NCBI GenBank assembly: GCA_015478945.1
Contig: JABUQX010002380.1
Coordinates: 65,001-76,776, forward strand
Reading direction: 5' to 3'
Source: Trachelipus rathkii
Taxonomy: Eukaryota > Arthropoda > Malacostraca > Isopoda > Trachelipodidae
Length of the DNA: 11,776 bases
Part shown: piece by piece, positions 1-8,788 of the stretch
Layout of the letters: every line of letters begins with the position of its first letter
How positions within the stretch are numbered: the stretch's first letter is position 1
Made by a program: the position numbers and the translations under genes
The notes under the pieces: generated by a model
The model's input: the letters and a program-made list of their open reading frames with translations, nothing else
The model's database searches: none
What the model was told of the DNA's origin: nothing

Positions 1-180
1 TGAACTTTATCAGCACCAATAAAATTAATTATTTTAGTAATTGCTGCATTGCACAGTACAACATGTACAATTTTATCAATCTTTGATGTTACAAAGAGAC
101 CTTTAACATATTTAGACAAAACTTTCTTTGCAACAACCATGGGAAAGTGATAGAAATGGAGGGGGTTATTTAAAGATTTG
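1..180 (-). CDS. Probable internal exon of an unidentified protein-coding gene (partial)
   Basis: On the minus strand a frame of 59 codons runs open from base 179 to the window edge. It is preceded by a good splice-acceptor-like sequence, a pyrimidine-rich run ending in GGCAG at 187-181, and the frame has a stop just upstream of that site. The peptide begins KSLNNPLHFYHFPMVVAKKV and later reads SKIDKIVHVV. It has a balanced residue mix with alternating hydrophobic and lysine positions, as in a folded, mostly helical cytosolic protein. I do not recognise the family. The exon would start with one base completing a split codon. No matching donor was found upstream within the window. The SGNH-like gene further right ends with its own stop, so this belongs to a different transcript. 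Confidence 0.45.
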
Positions 181-2352
181 CTGCCAAGGAAAAGCACATA
201 TTAACTGTAAACTATAATGCGACTATAATTCTAAAGAGGTCAAAAGCATTAAGGAAAAATAGCAGAATAGACTTTTATGAAAAGTATAATGAAAGGTAAA
301 CAAGGCTTTTGTAAAATCACTTTTATTGGTACTGCAACATTGATACCTTTCCAGATATCCCAATTAACACCTTCCATACAAACAAAACTATCTGAAGTAT
401 TTGAAAGTATTCAAGATTCTTATTATTCTTGCATAGAAGGAAAACATGCAATAGGTCACTATGAGTTTTGTAAATTTGGAGGAAATATATGCTGGTGTTG
501 TTGAAAAATTTTCTAAGAAATTTGAAGATTTTTATATCAAATTTCTGTATGTGCTGCACATGCATACAGAACAAAATAAATTTTTCCCCCAATTTTGAAG
601 ATAAATCATGGAATTAAAGAAAAATATTAAAAAAAAAAAAAAAAATACAATTTCAATTCCAACCATAGTATGAAGGATATCAACAATTTATGAGTTTGAA
701 AAAGCTGAACTGTATATGAGTCGAAGAAAATTTGAATCCGAACCACTGAATACTAGGTTAGAAGTATAGTTATTTTCTTGCTGTAATTTAAACCTAGATT
801 TGAGACTGGGTTTGCAGAACTCTATTTAAATGAAAATTGTATATAACAATAACAAATGAGTTTTTTAACTTAAATTTTATTCTTTCCAAAAATAAAATAT
901 TTAACAATAAGTATTGTTTAGTAGCTGTAAGACATGTCTACTGGATTTCATATTTTGAAAAAAATATTGTATATAAGCTCTATCAACTTAGAGACAGAAA
1001 ATATAGACCGTAAGTCACATGGGCCTATTGACTCATTATTCAAAAAAAAAAATTTCCTTAATGTTTAATATTAAAAAGTTTTTATTTCATAATATGATAT
1101 AACAATGTCGAAACTTTTAAAGGAAAGGAATTACTTTTTTAATATCCATCAACAAAGGGGGTCGGGTGAAAATTTTCCCCTAATTTTTTAATTCTAACAA
1201 CAAGATTTTTTGTTCTATATACTTTTGTGCAGCTTTTTCACTTTTAGGATACATTATGAATTTTTCTTCCACCATTCATGGACCTAAAATTAAAAATTTT
1301 GAAAGTGAAGTACACAGACATCCCTTCCCCTCAAAGATTGGGGGTCAGGCTGCACAACCCCCAAATAAGGTTTGAATATTGTATTTTCAGAAAAATAGTT
1401 TTGTCCCAAGATAACTTTATAGGCTATATCAAGTTCATTGAAAATCTGCGATGTTCGAGTGCTGAATTTTTTAATTTTTTTTGTCTGATTTGTCAGAGAA
1501 TGTGCCAAATTAAATAGCAAAATTTATTTATATTACTTAAAAAATTTCCTATTCTTATAACAATAATGTTTTGAATATGACGGTAATGTATTAATGTTTT
1601 ACTGTCACTGTAGTAATATTGATATTTTAAATACAAGCGTATTTTCTATAAAAATTGCTTTATTTCTAGCATTATCCCATAACATAATAGTGCGGCAGAG
1701 ACTAAATTTTTTTATTTTTTTTACTCTAAATCTTGACCCTAATAATATCAATTTAAAAATACCAAACTCTAGCTTCATTTAAAAACTGTCCAGCTCCAGT
1801 CTACTCCCAGCTATAGCTCCTGCTTTATTTACACTTAAGAAACCTTCAATTCTAGATTATGAAATTTAATAAGTAATGGTGTAACTGAATTTGACTAGGT
1901 AACAAATCAAAAGGGAAGGTATGACAAAGTTTTGGCTCACCCAAATCTTCAATTCCCTTTATTTCAAAGTTAGGCTAAGATGTACTTACTTCAAAGTTAT
2001 AAATAAAGTCCACATTTTAAAGCCAAAATATCATTTGCTATCTTATTTAGTTTTTTTCAAATGAAAAATACTCGAGTACTTTTTAAGAAAATGACCATTT
2101 AATACACGTCTAAAAAGGATTTATGCTTTATTGATTTCTCTCAACATAATAATGTTGACACTTCTCTAGATTCTCTTATATCTCTTATTACACCTTTCTT
2201 TAAATTCATTCTCCTTTTCTTTTAATTCTTTCTATTAAACATTAAAATAAGAAATAATAATTAATTAAAGATGGTATAATAAAACGAACACACAAAGAAA
2301 CTATATAATGAAAACTATATATATATATTTCACCTAAAATATACAAATTAAA

Positions 2353-2353
<1 letters not shown>
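181..2353. other. AT-rich non-coding stretch, no gene supported
   Basis: This stretch is AT-rich with homopolymer runs and short frames only. The best frames are 277-504 on the plus strand (75 codons, ending with several cysteines) and overlapping frames on the other strand. Neither shows a known motif, so I do not call a gene. Bases 1338-1364 form a small hairpin: an 8-bp stem of TTGGGGGT and ACCCCCAA around an 11-base loop. The 13-mer at 1016-1028 (CACATGGGCCTAT) is identical to one at the 3' end of the LINE at 5922-5934, so a tiny transposon remnant may lie near 990-1035. Nothing else is convincing. Confidence 0.5.
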
Positions 2354-2918
<565 letters not shown>

Positions 2919-2987
<69 letters not shown>

Positions 2988-2991
2988 TTAT

Positions 2992-3068
<77 letters not shown>

Positions 3069-3071
3069 CTG

Positions 3072-3163
<92 letters not shown>
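2919..3163. repeat. (TA)n microsatellite, three tracts
   Basis: TA dinucleotides fill about 2919-2977, 3000-3066 and 3073-3163. They are broken by short imperfections: TTTA interruptions near 2977-2994, TTTC near 2995, and AACTGC at 3067-3072. The interruption followed by TATATAT resembles the one in the 2354-2538 block, as expected if the blocks expanded from similar seeds or share a mutational history. Confidence 0.97.
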
Positions 3164-3167
<4 letters not shown>

Positions 3168-3530
3168 CAAACTAATCTTGAATTTACTATATTTTTACAA
3201 TGTTTGCTTCACAGAAAAAATGTTTTAACTCCGCAAATTAATTCAATTATTAGCAAAAATATTTCATTAATGTTTCAATTAGCAACAATGTGCAAATGTG
3301 CATCAAGCAGCAATAAAACAATATGCCAGAAAAAAAAATATTGTTGATTTAAAAAAAAAAAAGGAAACTTTAACAAGGAAATAAAATATTTCTATATTAG
3401 AACTTATTATATATAAATGTTTTGTATTTCAGTTTCCTCCAATAGCTTTAATAATGCTTTCATTTCTAATAACATTTTTATATTTAGCCACAAAAGAAAA
3501 GAAAAATATTTTAAAAATTCTTAACAAATT
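3164..3530 (-). other. Downstream flank and probable 3' UTR of the SGNH-like gene
   Basis: AT-rich non-coding sequence just downstream of the minus-strand stop codon at 3531-3533. A minus-strand ATTAAA at 3452-3447, about 80 bases after the stop, could serve as a polyadenylation signal. No canonical AATAAA was seen on that strand close to the stop. Two A runs near 3330-3362 are simple sequence. Assignment as a 3' UTR is inference. Confidence 0.3.
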
Positions 3531-4871
3531 TCAAATTCCATCAATATCACTATAATCGCTATAATTATTATTATCATCACTATCATTATTATTATCGCTA
3601 TTATGGTTATTACTTCCATTCATTACTGTCATAGGCCTATTCAAAGCATCAATTCTTTGTACATATGGGTTTAACCGACAATCAATTTCATATTCCTCAG
3701 CAGCCATATCCTGGACTAGTTTTAGGTAATGTCTCCGACCCAACATGTTGTCTCTGTGATCCGGAAGGAATTGCTGCATTCCTTTTAGGATAAAAGCTTT
3801 GATGTCAATATGATCAAAGGCGAGTTTTATTTTCTTATTACCTGGGGTGAGAAGTTCTGATGTTCCATGCTGATAATGCGTAAGTATATCTCGAGAAGTG
3901 GAAACTTCGTTAGATGGTGCAGAAAGATATAGTCTTCTGGTTGGTGGTTGTTGCTGAACAACAGGTAACCCTTGGGAAGTAGAGGGTTGGTTTAGATTTG
4001 GAGGTATATATCCCAATATATGAGAAGCAACAACTCGAGGAGTGGAAGTTTCATTAGATGGTACAGAAAGATATGGTCTGGTTGGCGGTTGTTGTTGATG
4101 AATAGGTAACCCTTGGGAAGTAGAGGGTTGGTTTAGATTTGGAGGTATACATCCTAACATATGAGAAGCAACAACTCGAGGAGTGGAAGCTACATTAGAT
4201 GGTGCAGAAAGATATGGTGGTCTGGTTGGTGGTTGTTGTTGATGCACAGGTAATCTTTGGGAAGTAGAGGGTTGGTTTAGATTTGGAGGTATACGTCCCA
4301 ACATATGAGAAGCAACAACTGGGTTATTAGTCCCTTCATTTGATTGAGCAGAACTGATGGGCTCCTGTAAAGGTTCATCAAAAATCCACTTATATCTCTT
4401 CAAAAAGTAATAAAGAAAGTCTTTTGATCCATGAAGACCATCAGGAAGCAAATCTAATTTTAGGGCTAATGTTTCCTTACGGAGATACTTTCGATGAGGT
4501 AAACGGTCTGAAGCAATTTGTTTTCGAGAGCTTCGAGTATAAAAGTGACTGATCCCTTTGTTTTCAAATAAAAGTCGTTTTTCAGGCCACTTATAACGCA
4601 TTGAGCCAAGAGATTCAAACAGGTAGTTGACTTTTACTGAATGATCTCTCATGGCATGCTGGTTCATCTCAGCGTGCCGATATAAATGACAACGATGATC
4701 ACTGCCCCATGCTTTCTCAAGTCTGGTCTGATTAAATTGATACATATCTTTCACGCTAGGTATATTTAAGTATAGCTTACATTGAGGATTAACCTGGCGG
4801 ATATGTTCATAAGCTCTGGTCATTAATTGAGGTATGTCATCAATTGAAATGGATAAGTTTGGTTTAAAACC
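3531..4871 (-). CDS. SGNH/GDSL-like protein, C-terminal part with three tandem 47-48 aa repeats and Asn/Asp tail
   Basis: This is the larger portion of a coding region broken once near 4871. The frame is open from 4871 to the TGA at 3533-3531; its first ATG is at 4823, but homologous-looking sequence starts before it. Numbering from that ATG, residues about 1-150 complete an SGNH-like domain: a strand-like segment CKLYLNIPSV (15-24) and a C-terminal DGLH (128-131) matching the Asp-x-x-His catalytic pair of SGNH hydrolases. Residues 169-311 are three tandem repeats of 48, 47 and 48 residues, each starting VVASH and containing PPNLNQPSTSQ and QQQPPTR. They look disordered. Residues 312-398 form a more ordered segment, and about 399-428 are Asn/Asp/Ser low complexity. 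Family membership rests on these motifs only. Substrate, location and activity are unknown. Confidence 0.65.
   Translation of the reverse strand, partial: GFKPNLSISIDDIPQLMTRAYEHIRQVNPQCKLYLNIPSVKDMYQFNQTRLEKAWGSDHRCHLYRHAEMNQHAMRDHSVKVNYLFESLGSMRYKWPEKRLLFENKGISHFYTRSSRKQIASDRLPHRKYLRKETLALKLDLLPDGLHGSKDFLYYFLKRYKWIFDEPLQEPISSAQSNEGTNNPVVASHMLGRIPPNLNQPSTSQRLPVHQQQPPTRPPYLSAPSNVASTPRVVASHMLGCIPPNLNQPSTSQGLPIHQQQPPTRPYLSVPSNETSTPRVVASHILGYIPPNLNQPSTSQGLPVVQQQPPTRRLYLSAPSNEVSTSRDILTHYQHGTSELLTPGNKKIKLAFDHIDIKAFILKGMQQFLPDHRDNMLGRRHYLKLVQDMAAEEYEIDCRLNPYVQRIDALNRPMTVMNGSNNHNSDNNNDSDDNNNYSDYSDIDGI
3891..4319 (-). repeat. Three tandem 141-144 bp coding repeats
   Basis: Units start at 4319, 4175 and 4034 on the minus strand, with lengths 144, 141 and 144 bp, so every unit keeps the reading frame. 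Each encodes VVASH(M/I)LG, then PPNLNQPSTSQ, a glutamine-proline run, and a PSN...ST(P/S)R end. A short degenerate fourth start (DILTHYQHG) follows the third unit. The high similarity at DNA level indicates recent unequal crossing-over or replication slippage. Copy number is likely to vary between individuals. Confidence 0.95.
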
Positions 4872-5131
4872 TTAGTAGATCTTTCATTATCAACATCCAA
4901 GACTGTAGTTTCTTCCCACGCCATAGAACTTAAACCACAAAGAATTACAATATTGGTTTCTGGTTTTATAAAATCTGGAAGAATATCTATGCATTCTCTT
5001 AATTTTCGTCCAAAAGAACTGTCAACATTGACCCGTACAAAAAAGTCTTGCAATAACATATCACGTTCTTTGTAAAACATGGTAGCTTCACTGTTGCCTA
5101 TCACTAAGAGTTCCATCATACTGAAAAACAC
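4823..5131 (-). CDS. SGNH/GDSL-like protein, N-terminal part (frame broken from the C-terminal part)
   Basis: This frame encodes the start of the SGNH-like domain. ELLVIGNSEA (residues 7-16 of the open frame) sits where these hydrolases have the GDS nucleophile block. The serine is kept, but the usual Asp is Asn. Residues 61-72 (IVILCGLSSMAW) occupy the position of the GxND block, and the Asn-Asp pair is replaced by Ser-Ser, so an oxyanion-hole residue seems missing. The protein may be a non-catalytic relative. A splice-acceptor-like TGTTTTTCAG ends at 5121, so real coding probably begins at 5120 as an internal exon, and the ATG at 5131 lies in intron. Meaningful coding ends near 4871. After that the other frame (GFKPNLSISIDDIPQ) continues the domain, implying a one-base loss, pseudogenisation or a sequencing error. 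Confidence 0.6.
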   Translation of the reverse strand: MFFSMMELLVIGNSEATMFYKERDMLLQDFFVRVNVDSSFGRKLRECIDILPDFIKPETNIVILCGLSSMAWEETTVLDVDNERSTKVLNQTYPFQLMTYLN

Positions 5132-5136
5132 AATGA
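5121..5136 (-). promoter_or_regulatory. Probable 3' splice site (acceptor) of the SGNH-like gene
   Basis: Read on the minus strand, a pyrimidine-rich ATTGTGTTTTTCAG ends with AG at 5122-5121. The next base finishes a split codon and the domain frame follows at once with Met-Met-Glu-Leu-Leu. This coincidence of acceptor and domain start is the reason to read the frame as an exon rather than as an intronless gene. The donor and any upstream exon were not found in the window. Confidence 0.5.
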
Positions 5137-5689
5137 AATTTTTGAATTCTTTATAATATAATAGATGTTAGGAGACCCAACAACTTAGGGAACAATTAGC
5201 TTAGACTTAAAAGAAACAATTAGATTTATTAAATGCTCATAAACTTTTTGAAATGAATTCCGTTATTGTAATTTACAAAAATTTAATAAAATATCTATAA
5301 AAATAAATAAAAATTTAAAGTAATTAACAGTTTACAAATAGCATTTTTAAGTGAAAATTGACTTTTATAACAAATGTTTTTTAAGTTAATAAATTATTCT
5401 GTTAGTACCTACATCCTAATTTAACAAACCTAAGATTTAAGGCGCATGGAGGTAGGCCCTTATCAGGGCTATGGATATAAATATAATATGATTCTATATA
5501 AAAATGAATATTATAAGACAATAATCATAGATGAAGAACAATGTAATGCCAATAAATATAAAAATATATTCAGTTTGTAAACTACTTTATCGTAGGTTAC
5601 ATTTTTCATGGGGGATTTAGTATTCCCTTGGTGTATTAATGATTATTTTAAATTAAGCGCATTGCAATAAAGGTGAACCCTTCGTATTT
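5137..5689. other. AT-rich non-coding stretch, possibly intron
   Basis: No open frame or recognisable repeat. It lies immediately upstream, on the minus strand, of the inferred acceptor at 5121, so it would be intron if that site is used. A short imperfect palindrome (GGCCCTTATCAGGGCT) occurs near 5456-5471. Nothing else is seen. Confidence 0.4.
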
Positions 5690-5895
5690 TAATGAATAAG
5701 CAAATTTTAATGAATATTCAGTCAGTATGTTTTAAAGATAAACCCATTAGGGTGGCAAAGAGAAAACCTGTTTGGTGGAATAGAGAGAGATGAGAGAAAA
5801 TTAATGAAAAATGTAGGTGTTTTAAAATTTTCAAGGGTAGTAATAGGGAAGGTGATTTAGAAAATTATAGGAAAAATAGAAATGAGCTTAAGACA
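5690..5895 (+). mobile_element. Inverted fragment of the same CR1-like LINE (endonuclease-RT linker)
   Basis: This plus-strand sequence aligns along its length with the reverse complement of about 7741-7930 in the main LINE, with scattered substitutions. It translates to KPIRVAKRKPVWWNRER, a stop, then EKINEKCRCFKIFKGSNREG and DLENYRKNRNELK. This is the basic linker between endonuclease and RT in CR1-type ORF2. It keeps a 4-base CAGT unit (5719-5727 reads CAGTCAGTA) that the main copy lacks, and it keeps sequence that became a 17-A run in the main copy. It carries neither a 5' nor a 3' element end, so it arose by rearrangement or is a remnant of an older insertion. Confidence 0.85.
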
Positions 5896-6024
5896 TTAAG
5901 AATATAGAGACAGTAAAAAGCCACATGGGCCTATCGAGACTGTCCCAGTCAACCCACTACCCAAACATGCTCATGCAAATCCACAAAGCACCCTAGGGCT
6001 TGTCAATTTGTTGTAACTACAAAT

Positions 6025-6203
6025 CCACCAATTTGGCTTAGTCAAAACTAATGATATATAAATATGATACCCAAACCATCCACATGCATTAATAACTAAG
6101 TTATGGTCGCACATGCCATCTAACATTAATAACTACTATAACTAAAAACCCGCCAATTTGGCTTCGTCAATATATTATATGATACCCAACCCATCCATAA
6201 ACG
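6025..6203 (-). repeat. Imperfect tandem duplication at the ORF2 end and 3' UTR of the LINE
   Basis: The block CCAATTTGGCTT occurs at 6028-6039 and 6153-6164, and TATGATACCCAA with CCATCCA occurs at 6063-6082 and 6178-6197. The two units are about 115-125 bp apart. The copy at 6178-6203 overlaps the last codons of ORF2 (encoding MDGLGII), so the duplicated unit includes the end of the coding frame. The unit outside the ORF has diverged. Whether it is a family feature or private to this copy cannot be told here. Confidence 0.8.
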
Positions 6204-7167
6204 AATCTAACCCTTTCTTAAATGTTGCAATTGAGTAAATCTCAACAACCTCCTCTGGCAGACTATTCCAAAATTTAACAACCCTATTACTGAATGCATG
6301 CTTTCTTATATCAAGATGGCATGCTTTCTTCTTAATTTTCTTATTATGCCCCCTGGTCACCTGTCCATGTTCTACTATGAAAAATTTATTGGTCTCTGTA
6401 TTATCAATAGATGTAAATATTTTGTAGACTTGTATCATGTCCCCTCTGAGAAATCGCCTTTCTACAGAAAACATTCCTAACTCCTTCAGCCTCTCCTCAT
6501 AGCTCTTACCCTCAAACCCAGAAATCATCCTTGTTGCTCTACGTTGCACTCTCTCTAGCATATCTAAGTCTTTCTTTAAATAAGGGGCCCAAACTTGTGC
6601 ACAATACTCTATTACTGGCCTAACATAGCTATTATACAGTTTACTTATTACTTCCTTGCTCTTGTAAACAACATTGCGATTTATTATGCCCAGCATCTTA
6701 TTAGCTTTATTTCTAGCTTCCAAACACTGATTAGCTACTTTCAAATTACTGCTTATAATCACACCTAAATCTTTTTCTTGGTCCACAGACTCAAGCCAAT
6801 CCCCATTCATATCGTAGTTAAAACTTTTATTTGAGTAACCTAGGTGAAGAACCTTACACTTTTTACTATTAAAATTCATTTGCCACTTATCTGCCCACCC
6901 AAGTTTATCAAGATCATTTTGAATCTTTATACATCCTTCACTATTCCTAACTGTGGTGGCCACTTTGATATCATCTGCAAACTTAGAAACCTTGCATTTA
7001 AGTCCCTGGTCTAAATCATTTATATATATATATGAGGAACAATAGTGGCCCCAGCCCTGTGAGACACCACTCTTCACTATTTCCCATGATGATTTATTCC
7101 CATTTAGTTGTACACACTGTTTTCTATTTCGCAACCACTCTTTAATCCAACCATGTACCCACTCCAC
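6175..7167 (-). pseudogene. LINE ORF2, C-terminal half of reverse transcriptase and C-terminal domain
   Basis: This 330-codon frame covers the later part of the CR1-type reverse transcriptase. It has a GWIKEWLRNRKQCVQLNG segment, a damaged SGV(P)QG block (SGVSQGWGHY), the catalytic FADD at 6981-6970, then NFNSKKCKVLHLG and the downstream thumb and C-terminal region (YVRPVIEYCAQVW, LERVQRRATRMI, FWNSLPEEVV). It ends in MDGLGII and TAA. The usual SVLGPLLFLIYIND stretch after QG is altered: bases are missing after CAGGGCT, and the neighbouring TATATATATA is apparently longer, so frame is regained at YINDLD. The first catalytic aspartate lies upstream in another frame, so this frame alone cannot make an active enzyme. 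Confidence 0.9.
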
Positions 7168-7743
7168 CTATACCACATTGCAATAACTTTTTCATCAGCC
7201 TTATGTGGGGAACCTTATCAAAAGCTTTACTAAAGTCTAAATATACAATATCAACTGGATCTCCTCGGTCGATGCAGTCAGTAATGTATTCCATAAATTC
7301 TAAAAGTTTGTCTGAGATGTCCTACCTTTCTGAAACCATGGGAGTCATACAATACCTTATTTTCTTAAATATTTCTCTATATGACATTTCATTAACAACC
7401 AGAGATGTTAAGCTAACTGGCCTATAATTTCCCAAATCTTCCTTACTACCTTTCTTATAAATAGGCACAACATATGCCATTTTCCAGTCATCTGGTACCT
7501 CACCAAATGTTATAGATCGCTTAAAAATCAAATACAGTGCCTTTGCAATGCTGGTACTACCCTCTTTCAGAATTCTACCATATATACCATCAGGGCCTGC
7601 AGCTTTACTTGGGTCAATATGATCTAATAATCGTTTTATCTTTGCCTTAAATAAAAGCAAAAACATCTTCAGGTCCTTATAATATTTCCTTGCTAAATTA
7701 ATTTCTGCTCCCTCTCTCTTTGCCTTTCTTTTTGACTTGTTAA
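7166..7743 (-). pseudogene. LINE ORF2, N-terminal half of reverse transcriptase (frameshifted)
   Basis: Frames in this stretch give the first RT blocks: NKSKRKAKREGAEINLARKY, then LDHIDPSKAAGPDGI, GEVPDDWKMAYVVPIYKKGS and NYRPVSLTSLV. Next comes HGFRKGR near 7345-7325, and the motif A block YLDFSKAFDKVPH at 7243-7205 with its catalytic Asp. At least three frame changes separate them: near 7350, near 7322, and at GIGG near 7165. At 7638-7643 the linker joins straight onto IKRLLDH, skipping about 211 bp that are present in the copy at 10539-10750. The frame is open across that junction. All homology is to CR1-type RT. Confidence 0.85.
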
Positions 7744-8320
7744 GTTTTTTTTTTTTTTTTTCTATAATTTTCTAAATCATCTTCCCTATTACTACCCTTG
7801 AATATTTTAAAACATCTATGCTTTTCATTAATTTTATCTCTTATCTCTCTATTCCACCAAACAGGTTTTCTCTTCACCACCCTAATGGGTTTATCTTTAA
7901 AACATACTGAATATTCATTAAAATTTGCTTAAAATGTTCCCACTTGATAAAACAGTTTTGGTCTTTAAACTCTTTATCCCAGTCAGTTATACTAAGCATG
8001 TCTCGTAATTTGGTAAAATCACCATTTCGGAAATCTAAGATCCTTTCCTTATTAACTTGCAATTTGGGCCCAGATATCACATTTATATTAAATCTAATTA
8101 TAGTATGGTCACTGAGTCCTAAATTCTCCTCAACTCTAACCTGGCCCACCATACTTTCATTGTTAGTTAATATCAAGTCTAATAGTGCATCGTGTCTTGT
8201 GGGTTCATGGACCATCTGACTCAAAAAGTTATCTAGTATAAAATTTATAAATACTGAACTACTATGGTCCGTATTAGACAAGGAATCCCATTGAATGCCA
8301 GGAAAATTAAAATCACCCAT
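7744..8320 (-). pseudogene. LINE ORF2, C-terminal part of AP endonuclease and linker
   Basis: Frame 8320-7874 opens with the metal-binding GDFN (8317-8306) in MGDFNFPGIQW. It continues with LLDLILTNN and the catalytic LSDH (SDH at 8113-8105), all expected for the apurinic-type endonuclease that nicks the target during LINE insertion. After QYVLK the frame is lost because CAGTATG replaces the CAGTCAGTATG seen in the fragment at 5719. The linker VKRKPVWWNREIRDKINE continues in another frame to 7762. A run of 17 T on the plus strand (7745-7761) replaces a stretch that reads RNEL in the inverted copy. Confidence 0.88.
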
Positions 8321-8770
8321 TATGATTTACTTTTTCTTTACTGTGGCATGCTGTCTCAATTTCTTTTACAATTTCTGAGTCTAATTCTTGACTCTGGCCA
8401 GGTGGTCTATAAAATGCCCCTATTCTATTTGATTTATTGAACATAAGGATATCTACCCATACCGATTCAATATCATGATTAGTTTTAAAGTCAGTCATTA
8501 ATACAGATTGAATATTGCTTTTAATATAAAGCTCCACACCCCCACCCTTCTTTCCTCTATGCTGGTATAAATAAAGTGAATAACAGTCTATTTCATATTC
8601 CTGAACGGAGTCTCCATATAATTCTTCATTAACCCATGCCTCAGTTATGCAAATAATGTCAAGATTCTCATTTATGGTATAACTAATCAGCTCATCTTTT
8701 TATTTCTAAGACTATGAGCAGTTGTGTAAAAATTGTTCAAAATGCTGCTATTTTTATTGCTATCATCATA
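8313..8770 (-). pseudogene. LINE ORF2, N-terminal part of AP endonuclease
   Basis: Minus-strand translation gives NNFYTTAHSLRNK, then in a shifted frame ELISYTINENLDIICITEAW (TEAW at 8645-8634, containing the catalytic Glu), RGKKGGGVELYIKSN, and IGAFYRPPG near 8420-8395. These are the successive conserved blocks of a CR1-type endonuclease. Frame changes lie at about 8700, in an A run between HSLRNK and DELI, and at about 8322, where one base separates EKVNHNG from MGDFN. The true start codon is unclear. ORF2 follows the ORF1 stop at 8789 closely, in the same frame. Confidence 0.85.
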
Positions 8771-8788
8771 TTTAAACCTGTAACAACA

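Noticed and set aside
277..592. Overlapping small frames on both strands
   Set aside because: Neither has a motif or a splice context that connects it to the exon at 1-180; donors tested by eye gave the wrong phase or early stops.
990..1035. Possible LINE 3' end remnant
   Set aside because: Only about 30 bases around CACATGGGCCTAT resemble 5905-5941, and similarity does not continue to either side; too short to annotate as an element.
1278..1520. Overlapping 76-79 codon frames
   Set aside because: Short, opposed, low-complexity frames around a G/C-run hairpin with no recognisable domain.
5690..5895. Twin-priming 5' inversion of the main LINE
   Set aside because: A twin-primed inversion would place the inverted segment at the element's 5' side; here it lies beyond the 3' end.
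6298..6480. Plus-strand frame within the LINE
   Set aside because: It is antisense to the RT C-terminal coding sequence, which explains its openness.
7203..8219. Plus-strand frames at 7203-7427 and 7944-8219
   Set aside because: Both are antisense shadows of the RT and endonuclease coding sequence.
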